64,000 bases of DNA, taken from Erythrobacter mangrovi (GTDB taxonomy: Bacteria > Pseudomonadota > Alphaproteobacteria > Sphingomonadales > Sphingomonadaceae). The stretch's first letter is position 1, and every line of letters begins with the position of its first letter. Where the stretch lies: positions 1,116,001 to 1,180,000 of the forward strand of contig NZ_CP053921.1 in NCBI RefSeq assembly GCF_013260645.1, given 5' to 3'. The notes under the pieces were generated by a model. The model had not been told where the DNA came from. It searched no databases and saw only the letters and a program-made list of their open reading frames with translations. Below are positions 46,165 to 55,525 of the stretch, piece after piece. Both the position numbers and the translations under genes were made by a program.

Positions 46165-46944
46165 ATGATAGATAGTGCTCGCCTCGAATCGATTGTCTCC
46201 GAAGCGGGGCGGATCGCCCATGGTCTCTGGCCGGGCGCGGGCAATGCGCTGCGCAGCTGGGACAAATCGCCGAACAACCCCGTGTCCGAAGCCGACATCG
46301 CGGTCGACACTTTCCTCAAGCGCGAACTGGGTGCCCTGTTGCCCGCGGCCGGGTGGCTCAGCGAAGAGACTGCCGATGATCCTGCGCGCCTGGGACGCGA
46401 CCTCATCTGGCTGGTCGACCCGGTCGACGGGACGCGCGATTTCATCAGGGGGCGCAGCGGCTGGGCCGTGTCGGTCGCGTTGATCAGCGCAGGCCGGCCC
46501 TTGATCGGGATCCTTTCGGCCCCCGCGCGTGGCGAGATATGGCAGGCCGTTGCCGGGCAGGGGGCCTGGCGCAATGGCCAGCGGCTCGTTGCCTCGACCC
46601 GTTCGGAGTTTCCAGGTTCGCGCGTCCCCGCCGTATCGCTGCCCAAGACCGACAGTGACCTGGTGACCGTCGACCAGCCCAATTCGATTGCATTGCGCAT
46701 TGCGATGGTGGCGGCGGATGAAGCCGATCTGGTCGCCACGCTGCGCTGGGGCTTTGAATGGGACATCGCGGCCGCCGGTATGATCGCACGCGAAGCGGGA
46801 GCGGCAGTAACCGACGCCTATGGCAACAAGCTGGACTACAACAAGCGCGATCCGCGCGCCTTCGGGGTCCTGGCTTGCGCGCCGCTCATCCACGACGCGG
46901 CGGTTGCCCGTCTCGCCCCCCGCGCGGCCGAACTCGATGCCTAG
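46165..46944 (+). CDS. Inositol monophosphatase / CysQ family phosphatase
   Basis: 259-residue Mg-dependent, lithium-sensitive-type phosphatase. Metal motifs: [10 protein letters not shown] (EE), [17 protein letters not shown] (the DPxDGT box), and [20 protein letters not shown] (WDxAA). Could be a 3'(2'),5'-bisphosphate nucleotidase, inositol or histidinol phosphatase; sequence alone does not decide. Divergent from sucC across 120 bases. The start ATG 46165 is the first in a sensible position. Confidence 0.88.
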   Translation: MIDSARLESIVSEAGRIAHGLWPGAGNALRSWDKSPNNPVSEADIAVDTFLKRELGALLPAAGWLSEETADDPARLGRDLIWLVDPVDGTRDFIRGRSGWAVSVALISAGRPLIGILSAPARGEIWQAVAGQGAWRNGQRLVASTRSEFPGSRVPAVSLPKTDSDLVTVDQPNSIALRIAMVAADEADLVATLRWGFEWDIAAAGMIAREAGAAVTDAYGNKLDYNKRDPRAFGVLACAPLIHDAAVARLAPRAAELDA

Positions 46945-46951
46945 AATGTAG

Positions 46952-46981
46952 GAAGGGGCCGACCTGGCGGCCGACCCCTTC
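46952..46981. terminator. Hairpin between convergent phosphatase and OmpA-like genes
   Basis: On the minus strand 13 bases (GAAGGGGTCGGCC) pair with GGTCGGCCCCTTC around a GCCA loop, using two wobbles. It lies between convergent stops at 46944 and 47008. No T-run, so efficiency is uncertain. Confidence 0.5.
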
Positions 46982-47007
46982 GATTGCATGGCCAAACGGC
47001 CTTAGTG

Positions 47008-47706
47008 TCAGTAGCCTTGCGTACTCTGCGCGGCTTCCACGTCCTGCTGGTCGAACGGGATAATCTTGATCTCGACACGACGGTTGAGCGGCTCATTGAC
47101 GCCGTCACCCGTCTGGATCTTCAGCCGGGTTTCACCGAAGCCCATCCAGCGAATGCGCGAAGAGCTGACTCCGCGGCTGATCAGGTAATTAGCCACCGCC
47201 TGCGCGCGTTGTTCCGACAGGCGCTGGTTCGATTCCATCGAACCGGTGGTGTCGGTGTGGCCGTACACGTCGACCAGGCTGTTGGGATACTGGACCAGGC
47301 TCGCCGCCACACGGTCGAGCACGTCGCGGAAGCCGGGCGAGATCGTGTAGCTGCCGGTCGAGAAGGTCACGCCATCGGGCAGGTTCACCAGAATCGCGTC
47401 CCCGCCGTCGACCTCGGTAACGTCCACGCCGGAACCGGCGGTCTGTTCCTTCAGTTCCTTGATCTGCTGGTCCATGCGATAGCCGACGTAGCCGCCGGCG
47501 GCGGCACCACCCACGGCGCCAATGATGCGGCCGGTCTTGCCGCCGATCACCCCGCCCAGAAGGCCACCAACGATAGCCCCGCCTGCGCCGCCGAGCACGG
47601 TGCGCGAGACCTTCTTCTCGCCGGTGTTGGGGTCGGTAACGCAGGCTGAGACGGTCAGCAGCGAAATGCTGGCGAGGCTTGCGGTCAGGATACGCGACTT
47701 TTTCAT
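47008..47706 (-). CDS. OmpA-family lipoprotein with glycine zipper
   Basis: 232 residues. Lipobox ISLLTVSAC gives a lipidated N terminus; a glycine-zipper segment (about 38-75, GGAGGAIVGGLLGGVIGG) may insert in membranes; the C-terminal OmpA domain has the peptidoglycan-binding signature VDVYGHTDTTGSMESNQRLS, then RAQAVANYLISRGV and NRRVEIKI. It probably tethers the outer membrane to peptidoglycan (Pal/YiaD-like). An EcfG-like promoter lies upstream. Confidence 0.93.
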   Translation of the reverse strand: MKKSRILTASLASISLLTVSACVTDPNTGEKKVSRTVLGGAGGAIVGGLLGGVIGGKTGRIIGAVGGAAAGGYVGYRMDQQIKELKEQTAGSGVDVTEVDGGDAILVNLPDGVTFSTGSYTISPGFRDVLDRVAASLVQYPNSLVDVYGHTDTTGSMESNQRLSEQRAQAVANYLISRGVSSSRIRWMGFGETRLKIQTGDGVNEPLNRRVEIKIIPFDQQDVEAAQSTQGY

Positions 47707-47800
47707 AAGGACTTTCCTCTATCTGCAGCGGGCTTGGGCCATCGCCGAACTGCCCCAGTGGGGATCCGGGGGAGTAACCCTACCTCTCTCTGATGTTCTA

Positions 47801-47825
47801 AACCGCTCAAAGCCTAGCCCGTTCC
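47801..47825 (-). promoter_or_regulatory. Possible EcfG-type promoter of the OmpA-like lipoprotein
   Basis: On the minus strand GGAAC (47825-47821), 17 bases, then GTT (47803-47801) matches the GGAAC-N16/17-GTT core, but the base before GTT is G where C is usual. It is 95 bases upstream of ATG 47706. Confidence 0.4.
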
Positions 47826-47891
47826 TGAACGAGTGACAGATAAGTTGCTGGAGGCGCTGGCGCGACGGTGCAATTGTGCTAGCTGAGAGAC

Positions 47892-49211
47892 GTGACACCC
47901 TTCCCCTGGACCGACCTGCTGATCATCGCCGGGCTCATCGTGCTCAATGGCGTGTTCGCAATGAGCGAACTGGCCATCGTATCCGCGCGCACTGCGCGGC
48001 TGCGAGGAGCCGCGCAGAAAGGCGTCCGCGGCGCGCGCGTGGCACTGTCGCTCGCCGCGGAGCCGGGCAAGTTCCTCTCGACCGTCCAGATCGGCATTAC
48101 CCTGATCGGGATTATTGCCGGCGCCTATTCGGGATCGAGCCTCGGGCCTCCCGTCGCCGCGCGCCTCTCGGCTGCCGGCTTTCCTGCGCAATGGGCCGAA
48201 GAGGTCGGTTTCGCACTGGTCATTGCCATCACCACCTATCTCAGCCTGGTTGTTGGCGAACTCGTGCCCAAGCAGGTCGCGCTGCGCGCGGCTGTGCCGA
48301 TCGCCATCTACATGGCGCGCCCGATGGCCTTTCTGGCCCGTGTCGCTGCGCCGCTGGTTTGGCTGCTCGATGCTTCGTCCGGCTTGCTCATTCGCCTGCT
48401 TGGCGTGCGCCCGGCTGGGCAAGGTTCGGTAACCGCCGAAGAACTCCACATGCTGTTTGCCGAAGCCACCCGCACCGGCGTGATCGAGCACGAACAGCAC
48501 CAGATGCTGCAAGGCGTGGTGCGCCTGGCCCAGCGTCCGGTGCGCGAACTGATGACGCCGCGCACCGCGGTCGACTGGATCGACAGCGGCGCCGATACGG
48601 CAGCGATCCGCGAAGCCATCGATGCCAGCCCGCACTCGCTGCTGCCGGTCGCCGAAGGTTCGCCAGACAAGGTGCTTGGCGTGGTCAAGGTGCGCGACAT
48701 CCTGTCGCGACTGGTGACGGGTGAAGCCATCGATCTCGCCGCGCTGATGAAAAAGGCAGAGGTGGTCCCGGACCAGCTCGATGCGGTCGACGCCCTTCGG
48801 GTGCTGCAGCAGGCCGAAGTCGCCATGGCCATGGTCCACGATGAATACGGCCATCTCGACGGGATCGTCACTCCGGTCGACTTGTTGACCGCACTGGTCG
48901 GTGATTTCGTCAGCGACCAGGACCCGGGCGACGCTCCGGGAATCATTGAACGCGAAGACGGCAGCCTGCTGGTTGCCGGCTCGCTCTCGGCCGACGTGCT
49001 CGCCGATCGCCTGGCTCTGGAATACGGCGACGACCGTGAGTTCGGCACGGCTGCGGGCTATGCCCTCCATGTGCTCAAGCGCTTGCCGAAGGAAGGCGAG
49101 CACTTCCATGATCAGGGCTGGCGTTTCGAGGTGGTCGACATGGATGGCCGCCGGATCGACAAGCTGCTGGTGTCGCAAGTGAGCGGCGAGCGCGTCGCTG
49201 ACGAGGCTTAG
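47892..49211 (+). CDS. CNNM/CorC (hemolysin-family) membrane protein
   Basis: 439 residues: DUF21 membrane domain (four hydrophobic segments, about 5-165, including ELAIVSARTARLRGAAQ and STVQIGITLIGIIAGAYSG), two CBS domains (about 205-330, MTPRTAVDWID and GHLDGIVTPVDLLTALVG), and a C-terminal CorC_HlyC domain ending VVDMDGRRIDKLLV. Family members are linked to magnesium or cobalt efflux. GTG 47892 is the start. Confidence 0.9.
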   Translation: MTPFPWTDLLIIAGLIVLNGVFAMSELAIVSARTARLRGAAQKGVRGARVALSLAAEPGKFLSTVQIGITLIGIIAGAYSGSSLGPPVAARLSAAGFPAQWAEEVGFALVIAITTYLSLVVGELVPKQVALRAAVPIAIYMARPMAFLARVAAPLVWLLDASSGLLIRLLGVRPAGQGSVTAEELHMLFAEATRTGVIEHEQHQMLQGVVRLAQRPVRELMTPRTAVDWIDSGADTAAIREAIDASPHSLLPVAEGSPDKVLGVVKVRDILSRLVTGEAIDLAALMKKAEVVPDQLDAVDALRVLQQAEVAMAMVHDEYGHLDGIVTPVDLLTALVGDFVSDQDPGDAPGIIEREDGSLLVAGSLSADVLADRLALEYGDDREFGTAAGYALHVLKRLPKEGEHFHDQGWRFEVVDMDGRRIDKLLVSQVSGERVADEA

Positions 49212-49220
49212 CCGCAAGGG

Positions 49221-49244
49221 GCGCACTGATCGATGATCGGTGCG
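49221..49244. terminator. Hairpin between the CorC-like gene and tRNA-Thr
   Basis: GCACTGATC (49223-49231) pairs with GATCGGTGC (49235-49243) around a GAT loop with one wobble. It lies between the stop at 49211 and the 3' end of the minus-strand tRNA, so it may end both transcripts. Confidence 0.45.
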
Positions 49245-49261
49245 GTTTGCCATGAGGGGAA

Positions 49262-49336
49262 TGGTGCTGCTGGGGAGGATTGAACTCCCGGCCTCACCCT
49301 TACCAAGGGTGCGCTCTACCACTGAGCTACAGCAGC
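49262..49336 (-). tRNA. tRNA-Thr (anticodon GGT)
   Basis: Reading the minus strand, acceptor arms GCTGCTG and CAGCAGC pair perfectly, the D arm is GCTCAGTGGTAGAGC, the anticodon loop TTGGTAA (anticodon GGT) sits on a CACCC/GGGTG stem, and the T arm has GTTCAATCC. The CCA end is encoded. 75 bases including CCA. Decodes ACC and ACU. Confidence 0.96.
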
Positions 49337-49448
49337 ACGGATCCTCCGCGAGACGCTCGCGGGGTGGAGGCGCGCGCTATTGGCAGGACGGGCGCGAATG
49401 TCAACCTGCAGCTTGCGGCACAGCGCGATTTTGGCGAAAGGTTGCGCG

Positions 49449-49592
49449 ATGTCCGCTGCGAACGAACCGATGAGCCGTGAAGAACGGCTCGCTGCGAAAC
49501 TCCGTGAGAACCTGCGCCGTCGCAAGGAGCAGGGACGGGAAATGCGCGAATCACAAGCGACAAGCCTTCCCAAGGGCGATGTGGGCGGCTAA
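49449..49592 (+). CDS. Small basic protein of unknown function (47 residues)
   Basis: Charged helical peptide: MSAANEPMSREERLAAKLRE, then NLRRRKEQGREMRE and a short polar tail. Similar 45-60 residue proteins with REERLAAKLRENLRRRK are widespread in sphingomonads (recalled). It starts at ATG 49449 and precedes gpmA by 37 bases on the same strand. The Arg/Lys/Glu pattern suggests RNA or nucleoid binding, which is a guess. Confidence 0.65.
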   Translation: MSAANEPMSREERLAAKLRENLRRRKEQGREMRESQATSLPKGDVGG

Positions 49593-49629
49593 CGCGCCTT
49601 GCTCCTAGGGGAATAACGGGAGCCTCCCA

Positions 49630-50316
49630 TTGTCCAAGCTTGTCCTTGTCCGCCACGGCCAGAGCGAGTGGAACCTCGCCAACCGTTTCACCGGTTGGTG
49701 GGACGTCGACCTGACCGCACAAGGCGAAGCCGAGGCGCGGGCCGCGGGCGACCTGCTGGCGGAAAAGGGCGTATTGCCGACGGTGGCCTTCACCTCGCTG
49801 CAAACCCGCGCGATCAGGACGCTGCATTTCGCGCTCGAAGGCTGTGGGCGCCTATGGATCCCGGAGACCAAGGACTGGCGCCTGAACGAGCGTCACTACG
49901 GTGGGCTGACCGGTCTCGACAAGCAGCAGACGCGTGAGCGCCACGGCGATGAGCAGGTGCATATCTGGCGGCGCAGTTTCGACGTGCCGCCGCCTGAGCT
50001 CGAGCCGGGCAGTGAATTCGATCTCTCCACCGACCCGCGCTATGCCGGGATCGATGTGCCGCGCACCGAGAGCCTCAAACTGACGATCGAACGCGTGCTG
50101 CCCTATTGGGAAGAGACGATCCTGCCGCAGCTCGGCAAAGGCGAAACGGTCATCATCTCGGCCCACGGCAATTCGCTGCGCGCATTGGTCAAGCACCTCT
50201 CGGGCATTTCCGATGAGGAGATCACCGGGCTCGAAATCCCTACCGGCCAGCCGATCGTCTATGAATTCGACGGCACGCAGGTGGCGGGCGAGCGCTATTA
50301 CCTGAAGGACGCGTGA
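49630..50316 (+). CDS. gpmA: 2,3-bisphosphoglycerate-dependent phosphoglycerate mutase
   Basis: 228-residue glycolytic enzyme interconverting 3- and 2-phosphoglycerate. Phosphohistidine motif [20 protein letters not shown], then [19 protein letters not shown] and the second histidine in [17 protein letters not shown]. Start TTG 49630 with GGGAG upstream. Leads a run of closely packed plus-strand genes; purE begins one base after its stop. Confidence 0.95.
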   Translation: MSKLVLVRHGQSEWNLANRFTGWWDVDLTAQGEAEARAAGDLLAEKGVLPTVAFTSLQTRAIRTLHFALEGCGRLWIPETKDWRLNERHYGGLTGLDKQQTRERHGDEQVHIWRRSFDVPPPELEPGSEFDLSTDPRYAGIDVPRTESLKLTIERVLPYWEETILPQLGKGETVIISAHGNSLRALVKHLSGISDEEITGLEIPTGQPIVYEFDGTQVAGERYYLKDA

Positions 50317-50317
50317 T

Positions 50318-50800
50318 ATGGCTGCAAAGGTCGCCATCGTCATGGGGAGCCAGTCTGACTGGGAGACCATGGCCTGTGCTGCGGAGGTCCTCGACGAGCT
50401 GGGTGTCGACACCGACGTCAGGATCGTCTCGGCCCATCGCACGCCCGATCGCATGTATGACTTCGCCAAGGGCGCGGTGAATGCAGGGATCGAAGTGATC
50501 ATTGCCGGGGCCGGTGGTGCGGCGCATCTGCCCGGCATGATTGCGGCACTGACCCATGTTCCGGTGCTCGGCGTGCCGGTCCAGTCCAAGGCGCTTTCGG
50601 GGCAGGACAGCCTGCTCTCGATCGTCCAGATGCCCGCGGGGGTGCCGGTCGGAACGCTTGCCATCGGCAAACCGGGGGCGACCAATGCGGGCCTGCTCGC
50701 GGCGGCAATCCTCGCCAATCACGACGCCGCACTGTCGCAGCGACTGCAGGATTGGCGCGCGGCACGCAGCGCCGCGGTGACGGAGCGCCCAGAAGACTGA
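50318..50800 (+). CDS. purE: N5-carboxyaminoimidazole ribonucleotide mutase
   Basis: 160-residue class I PurE, converting N5-CAIR to CAIR in purine synthesis. Family signatures: [54 protein letters not shown], and [20 protein letters not shown]. The stop codon overlaps the purK ATG (TGATG at 50798-50802). Confidence 0.96.
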   Translation: MAAKVAIVMGSQSDWETMACAAEVLDELGVDTDVRIVSAHRTPDRMYDFAKGAVNAGIEVIIAGAGGAAHLPGMIAALTHVPVLGVPVQSKALSGQDSLLSIVQMPAGVPVGTLAIGKPGATNAGLLAAAILANHDAALSQRLQDWRAARSAAVTERPED

Positions 50801-51855
50801 TGCTGGCGAGAGGGGGCACGATCGGCATGTTGGGCGGCGGCCAGCTTGGCCGGATGATGGCGGTCGCGGCTGCCCAGCTCGGTTACCGCTGCATCGGCTA
50901 TGCACCGCAGGGCGAGGCGGTCGCCGAACAGCTGTGCGACGGCTTCTTCACCAATGCCTGGGACGATCACGCCGCGCTGGCGGAATTCGCCGCGCAATGT
51001 GACGTGGTGACCTGGGAGTTCGAGAACGTCCCCGTTGCCACCGCCCAGGCCATCCCCGCCGATCGCGTCTTCCCCCACCCGCGCGCGCTCGAGACTGCGC
51101 AGGACCGGCTGACCGAGAAACGCTTCATCGAGGATCTTGGCGGAAGGCCTGCGGCCTATGCGCGCGTCGACTCTGCAGCGGAACTCGCGGCAGCGGTCGA
51201 CCGTCTGGGTGCGCCGGGTATCCTCAAGACACGGCGCGACGGTTACGATGGCAAGGGCCAGTGGCGGATCATGTCGGCACGCGATGCCGACGCATTGCGC
51301 CTGCCCGACGTACCGCTGATCTACGAGGGTTTCGTCGAATTCGAAGCCGAGTTCTCGGTCATCCTGGTGCGGGGCCGCGATGGCGAGATGCGCGTGTGGG
51401 ATTCGCCGCGCAACACGCATGCAGAAGGCATTCTTGCCACCTCCGCGCTCCCTGCAGGCTCCGTCATCGAAGCGCAGGTGGCCGAAGCGCGCAGGCTGGC
51501 TGAAAAGGTTGCGAGCGCGCTCGACTATGTCGGCGTGCTGACGCTCGAGTTCTTCGCCACGCGCGAAGGGCCGATCTTCAACGAGATGGCGCCGCGCGTC
51601 CACAATTCGGGTCACTGGACGATCGAGGGTGCCGCGACGAGCCAGTTCGAGAACCACATCCGCGCAGTTGCGGGGCTGCCCTTGGGGGACACCCATACCG
51701 TGGCCAGCAAGGTGGTGATGACCAATATCGTCGGCGACGATATTCTGGGTGCGCAGCAGTGCCTGTCGCTGCCCGACACGCATTTGCACGACTACGGCAA
51801 GGCGGAAGTGCGCGAGGGGCGCAAGATGGGCCACGTCACCCAGCTTGAGCGCTGA
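50800..51855 (+). CDS. purK: N5-carboxyaminoimidazole ribonucleotide synthetase
   Basis: 351-residue ATP-grasp enzyme supplying N5-CAIR to PurE. N-terminal TIGMLGGGQLGRMMAVAAAQ, ATP-grasp LKTRRDGYDGKGQW, metal-binding GVLTLEFFATREGPIFNEMA and RVHNSGHWTIEGAATSQFE. ATG 50800 overlaps the purE stop, and its own stop touches the folA ATG (TGATG), consistent with one transcript. Confidence 0.96.
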   Translation: MLARGGTIGMLGGGQLGRMMAVAAAQLGYRCIGYAPQGEAVAEQLCDGFFTNAWDDHAALAEFAAQCDVVTWEFENVPVATAQAIPADRVFPHPRALETAQDRLTEKRFIEDLGGRPAAYARVDSAAELAAAVDRLGAPGILKTRRDGYDGKGQWRIMSARDADALRLPDVPLIYEGFVEFEAEFSVILVRGRDGEMRVWDSPRNTHAEGILATSALPAGSVIEAQVAEARRLAEKVASALDYVGVLTLEFFATREGPIFNEMAPRVHNSGHWTIEGAATSQFENHIRAVAGLPLGDTHTVASKVVMTNIVGDDILGAQQCLSLPDTHLHDYGKAEVREGRKMGHVTQLER

Positions 51856-52334
51856 TGGGACTGTTCCTGATCTATGCCCGCGCCGCCAACGGCAGCATCG
51901 GCAAGGACGGTGGCTTGCCCTGGCATCTTCCTGCCGACCTCAAGCACTTCAAGGCGCTGACGCTGGGCAAGCCGATGATCATGGGCCGCAAGACTTTCGA
52001 GAGCCTGCCCGGCCTGCTTCCCGGGCGCCGCCACATCGTGCTGACCCGCAGCGCGGGCTGGCAGGCGGACGGCGCCGAAGTCGTTGGCACGATCGACGAC
52101 GCGATTGAGCGTGCGGGCGGCGGCGACGCCGCGGTAATTGGCGGGGCGGCGGTCTTCGAGCTGTTCCTGCCGCATGCGGAGCGCATCGAACTCACACAGA
52201 TTCATGCCGACTATCCCGGCGACACTTTCATGGGTGAGCTCGGTCCCGAATGGACAATTGCCGCGCGCGAAGATCATGATGCACAGGGTGAGGCGCCTGC
52301 CCACAGTTTCCTGACGCTGGAGCGAACACGATGA
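51855..52334 (+). CDS. folA: Dihydrofolate reductase
   Basis: 159-residue enzyme reducing dihydrofolate with NADPH. Motifs: ANGSIGKDGGLPWHLPADLK (substrate loop, with the catalytic Asp in ADLKHF), PMIMGRKTFESLP, and GGAAVFELFLPHAERIELTQ. No thyA is adjacent. Overlaps the next gene by 4 bases. Confidence 0.95.
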   Translation: MGLFLIYARAANGSIGKDGGLPWHLPADLKHFKALTLGKPMIMGRKTFESLPGLLPGRRHIVLTRSAGWQADGAEVVGTIDDAIERAGGGDAAVIGGAAVFELFLPHAERIELTQIHADYPGDTFMGELGPEWTIAAREDHDAQGEAPAHSFLTLERTR

Positions 52335-53512
52335 AACGCAAGATCCTGATCGGCCTGGGTGGCGTGTTGCTCGCGGCAATCTTCGGCTTCTTCCTGTTCG
52401 CGCCCGGCATGATCGAGCGCGACATGAACAAGATCGACGGACAACCGCTGATCGAGGTTTCGGACGAGGCGAAGGCGTTGCATGCGACGCTCGAGATCGT
52501 CGATTTGCATTCGGACACGTTGCTGTGGAAGCGCGACCTGCTCGAGCGCTCGGATCGCGGCCACATGGATCTTCCGCGTCTGCGCGAAGGCAATGTCGCG
52601 CTGCAGGTCTTCTCCAGCGTGACCAAGACGCCCAAAGGCCAGAACTACGATGCCAATGGCGCCGACACCGACAACATAACCTTGCTGACCTTTGCGCAGC
52701 TCCAGCCGATGCGGACATGGACCAGCCTGCTCGAACGTTCGCTGTGGCACGCGAAAAAGCTGGAAACAGCGATCGAGACCGCGCGCTTCGAGATGTATCA
52801 GGTCTGGACTCCGGCGGATGTCGACAGGCTGCTGAAAGCGCGGGAGGATGCGGTCAAGCCGGTCGGCGCGCTGTTCAGCGCAGAGGGCCTGCAAAGCCTC
52901 GAAGGCAATCTCGACAATCTCGACACGCTCTATAGTGCGGGGATGCGCATGGCGGGGCTGACGCATTTCTTCGACAACGACCTCGCCGGTTCGATGCACG
53001 GGCTGGAGAAGGGCGGGCTGACCGACAAGGGGCGCGAGGCGGTGCGGCGGATGGAGCGGATGGGCATGATCGTCGATATCGCGCATTGCAGCCACAAATG
53101 CGTCGCCGACATCCTCGCCATGGCACAGCGTCCGGTCGTTTCGAGCCACGGCGGGGTGCAGGCGACCTGCAAGGTCAATCGCAACCTCACCGACGAAGAG
53201 ATCCGCGGCGTTGCCGCCACCGGAGGGGTGGTGGGGATCGGCTACTGGGATGCGGCCATCTGCGATACCAGCCCGCGCGCTGCGGCCAAGGCGATGAAGC
53301 ATGTGCGCGATCTCGTGGGGATTGAACATGTCGCGCTGGGCAGCGATTACGATGGAGCGACCACCGTACGCTTCGACACCTCGCAGCTGGTGCAGGTGAC
53401 GCAGGCGCTGATCGACGAAGGCTTCTCGCCGGAAGAGACCCGTGCGGCCATGGGGGGTAATGCGCTGCGGGTGATCCGCGCCGGACTGGTGCCGCAAGGG
53501 ACCGCGCAATGA
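52331..53512 (+). CDS. Membrane dipeptidase family (M19) enzyme
   Basis: 393-residue zinc dipeptidase of the renal-dipeptidase family, anchored by an N-terminal membrane helix (about 5-25). Metal ligands: HxD in EIVDLHSDTLLW, the bridging Glu in GALFSAEGLQSLEG, His in VDIAHCSH and SSHGG, and the later Asp in ALGSDYDG. Likely periplasmic, cleaving dipeptides, perhaps with D-residues from wall turnover. Overlaps ribF by 4 bases. Confidence 0.92.
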   Translation: MKRKILIGLGGVLLAAIFGFFLFAPGMIERDMNKIDGQPLIEVSDEAKALHATLEIVDLHSDTLLWKRDLLERSDRGHMDLPRLREGNVALQVFSSVTKTPKGQNYDANGADTDNITLLTFAQLQPMRTWTSLLERSLWHAKKLETAIETARFEMYQVWTPADVDRLLKAREDAVKPVGALFSAEGLQSLEGNLDNLDTLYSAGMRMAGLTHFFDNDLAGSMHGLEKGGLTDKGREAVRRMERMGMIVDIAHCSHKCVADILAMAQRPVVSSHGGVQATCKVNRNLTDEEIRGVAATGGVVGIGYWDAAICDTSPRAAAKAMKHVRDLVGIEHVALGSDYDGATTVRFDTSQLVQVTQALIDEGFSPEETRAAMGGNALRVIRAGLVPQGTAQ

Positions 53513-54435
53513 GATTCCTCGACCACCGTGATCCCCTGCCGGAGAGCCTGCGCGGAGCGATCGTCGCGCTGGGCAATTTCGATGGGTTCCACCTTGGCCA
53601 CCAGGCCGTGGCGGGCGAAGCGATCCGTTGGGCCCGCGCCGAGGGCCGCCCGGCGATCATCGCCACCTTCGATCCCCATCCGGTGCGCCACTTCAAGCCC
53701 GATACCGCACCTTTTCGCCTGACCACGCTCGAGCAGCGGCAGGAACTCTACCTCGCCGCCGGGGCCACCGCGATGCTGGTGTTCCATTTCGACGGTGAAC
53801 TGGCGGGCACCACGGCGGAGGATTTCGTCAAGCGCCTGCTCGCCGAACACCTCGGCGTGGCCGGAGTGGTAACTGGCGAGGATTTTACCTTCGGCAAGGC
53901 GCGCGGCGGCAATTTCGAGAAGCTGGTCGAGCTCGGCCGCGAGGTCGGGATCGAAGCGCGCGCCGTCCCGCCCGTCATGGAAGGGGGTGAGCCCGTCTCG
54001 TCGAGTCGGGTGCGCGATGCCCTGGTAGCGGGCGATCCGCAGGAAGCGGCGCGGCTGCTTACCCGCCCCTTCGCCATCCGCGGCGTGGTCCAGCACGGCG
54101 ACAAGCGCGGGCGTGAAATCGGCTATCCCACTGCCAATCTCCCGGTCGAACATTACCTGCGCCCCCGATATGGGATCTATGCCGTGACCGGCCGCATCCT
54201 TGCGACCGGACAGCTGCTCAAGGGCGCGGCCAATATCGGCGTGCGCCCACAGTTCGACCCACCCAAGGAGCTGCTAGAGCCTTATTTCTTCGATTTCTCC
54301 GGCGACCTCTATGGCCAGGAACTCGAGGTGGCCTTCCACCACTTCCTGCGTGGCGAGGCGAAGTTCGATTCGCTCGATGCGCTGACCGAACAAATGGCCC
54401 GCGACTGCGACCAGGCGAGAGACCTGCTTTCGTGA
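53509..54435 (+). CDS. ribF: Bifunctional riboflavin kinase / FAD synthetase
   Basis: 308 residues. N-terminal FAD synthetase (1-180) with nucleotidyl-transfer motif VALGNFDGFHLGHQAVAGEA; C-terminal riboflavin kinase with RGREIGYPTANLPV, GIYAV and GAANIGVRPQF. Converts riboflavin to FMN and FAD. Chained by 4-base overlaps to the genes on both sides. Confidence 0.95.
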   Translation: MRFLDHRDPLPESLRGAIVALGNFDGFHLGHQAVAGEAIRWARAEGRPAIIATFDPHPVRHFKPDTAPFRLTTLEQRQELYLAAGATAMLVFHFDGELAGTTAEDFVKRLLAEHLGVAGVVTGEDFTFGKARGGNFEKLVELGREVGIEARAVPPVMEGGEPVSSSRVRDALVAGDPQEAARLLTRPFAIRGVVQHGDKRGREIGYPTANLPVEHYLRPRYGIYAVTGRILATGQLLKGAANIGVRPQFDPPKELLEPYFFDFSGDLYGQELEVAFHHFLRGEAKFDSLDALTEQMARDCDQARDLLS

Positions 54436-55484
54436 AGAAATGGCTGATGCGCCTCGGCACCGCTGCGGCGGTGGGGTTCCTTGCGCTGACCGTGCTCAAC
54501 GCCAGCTGGCTGGCGCCGCAGCCGAAAGGCGCGGTCAAGCTGGTAGCACATCGTGGGCTCGCCCAGCTTTCCGACAGCGAGGCGGCTGGTTTCGACAGCT
54601 GTACCGTCACCCGAATTGAAGAGCCGATCCACGACTATCTCGAGAACTCCACCCGTTCGATCGCCCGGGCGGCGAAGCTGGGGGCAACGCTGGTCGAAGT
54701 GGATGTCATGCCGACCAGCGACGGGCAGGTCGCACTGTTCCAGGATGCGACGCTCGATTGCCGCACTGACGGCACGGGCGCAACGCGCGGCAAGACACTG
54801 GCCGAGCTGAAGGCGCTCGATGCGGGGCATGGCTATACTGCCGATGGCGGCAAGACCTACCCGTTCCGCGGCAAGGGCGTGGGCGCGATCCCCTCGCTCG
54901 AAGAAGCGCTGGCGGTCACCGGGCGGGCGCGCCTGCTCTACCGCTTCACCAGCGATGACCCGAGAGAGGCCGAGCTGCTCGCCGCTGCGCTCAAGGCGTC
55001 CGGGCGCAATGTCGGACCGCGCGGCGATGCCTTCGTCGGTCCGAGTGCGCCGATCGAGCGCATTCGGGAGCTACTGCCCGATGCCTGGGCCTATACCGTC
55101 GAGGAGGGCGAGGCCTGTACCCGCGCCTATGTCGCGCTCGGCTGGAGCGGCTATGTGCCCGAAAGCTGCCGTGGCGGGACGATCTTCGTCCCGCTCGATT
55201 CCCAATGGGCGATGTGGGGTTGGCCCAACCGCATGATCGCGCGGATGGAGGCGCACGGTACGCACATTGTGGTGGTGCGCTCGTCGGGCGAGAACGGCCC
55301 TGCGGGGCTCGACCTCCCCGAACAGCTTGGCGAGATTCCCAACACCTTCAACGGCTATGCCATGGTCGATGACGGGTTCGCGGTGATCCCCGCCCTGATC
55401 CAGCGCTTCGACGATCGCAGCCAGGAAGAAATCGACACGGTCTATCGCGGGCTCGAAGCTCGCCGGCTGCGGCGCGGCGATTGA
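54432..55484 (+). CDS. Glycerophosphodiester phosphodiesterase-like protein with altered active site
   Basis: 350 residues. N-terminal hydrophobic segment (about 8-28) anchors it, followed by a GDPD-type TIM barrel: first catalytic histidine in KLVAHRGLAQ, ENSTRSIARAAKLGATLVEV with the metal-binding ExD in VEVDVMPTSDGQ. The second catalytic His-Asp is replaced by Gln-Asp in VALFQDATLDCRTDG. It may be inactive or use another acid. Overlaps ribF by 4 bases; ileS starts 41 bases after it. Confidence 0.8.
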   Translation: MKKWLMRLGTAAAVGFLALTVLNASWLAPQPKGAVKLVAHRGLAQLSDSEAAGFDSCTVTRIEEPIHDYLENSTRSIARAAKLGATLVEVDVMPTSDGQVALFQDATLDCRTDGTGATRGKTLAELKALDAGHGYTADGGKTYPFRGKGVGAIPSLEEALAVTGRARLLYRFTSDDPREAELLAAALKASGRNVGPRGDAFVGPSAPIERIRELLPDAWAYTVEEGEACTRAYVALGWSGYVPESCRGGTIFVPLDSQWAMWGWPNRMIARMEAHGTHIVVVRSSGENGPAGLDLPEQLGEIPNTFNGYAMVDDGFAVIPALIQRFDDRSQEEIDTVYRGLEARRLRRGD

Positions 55485-55525
55485 CGCTTTAAAGCCGACG
55501 CCAAATCCCCTAACGGCTCGCCTCT

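Noticed and set aside
46045..46995. N-terminal extension of sucC by over 300 codons
   Set aside because: The extension is antisense to the inositol-phosphatase-family gene; SucC begins [12 protein letters not shown] at 46044.
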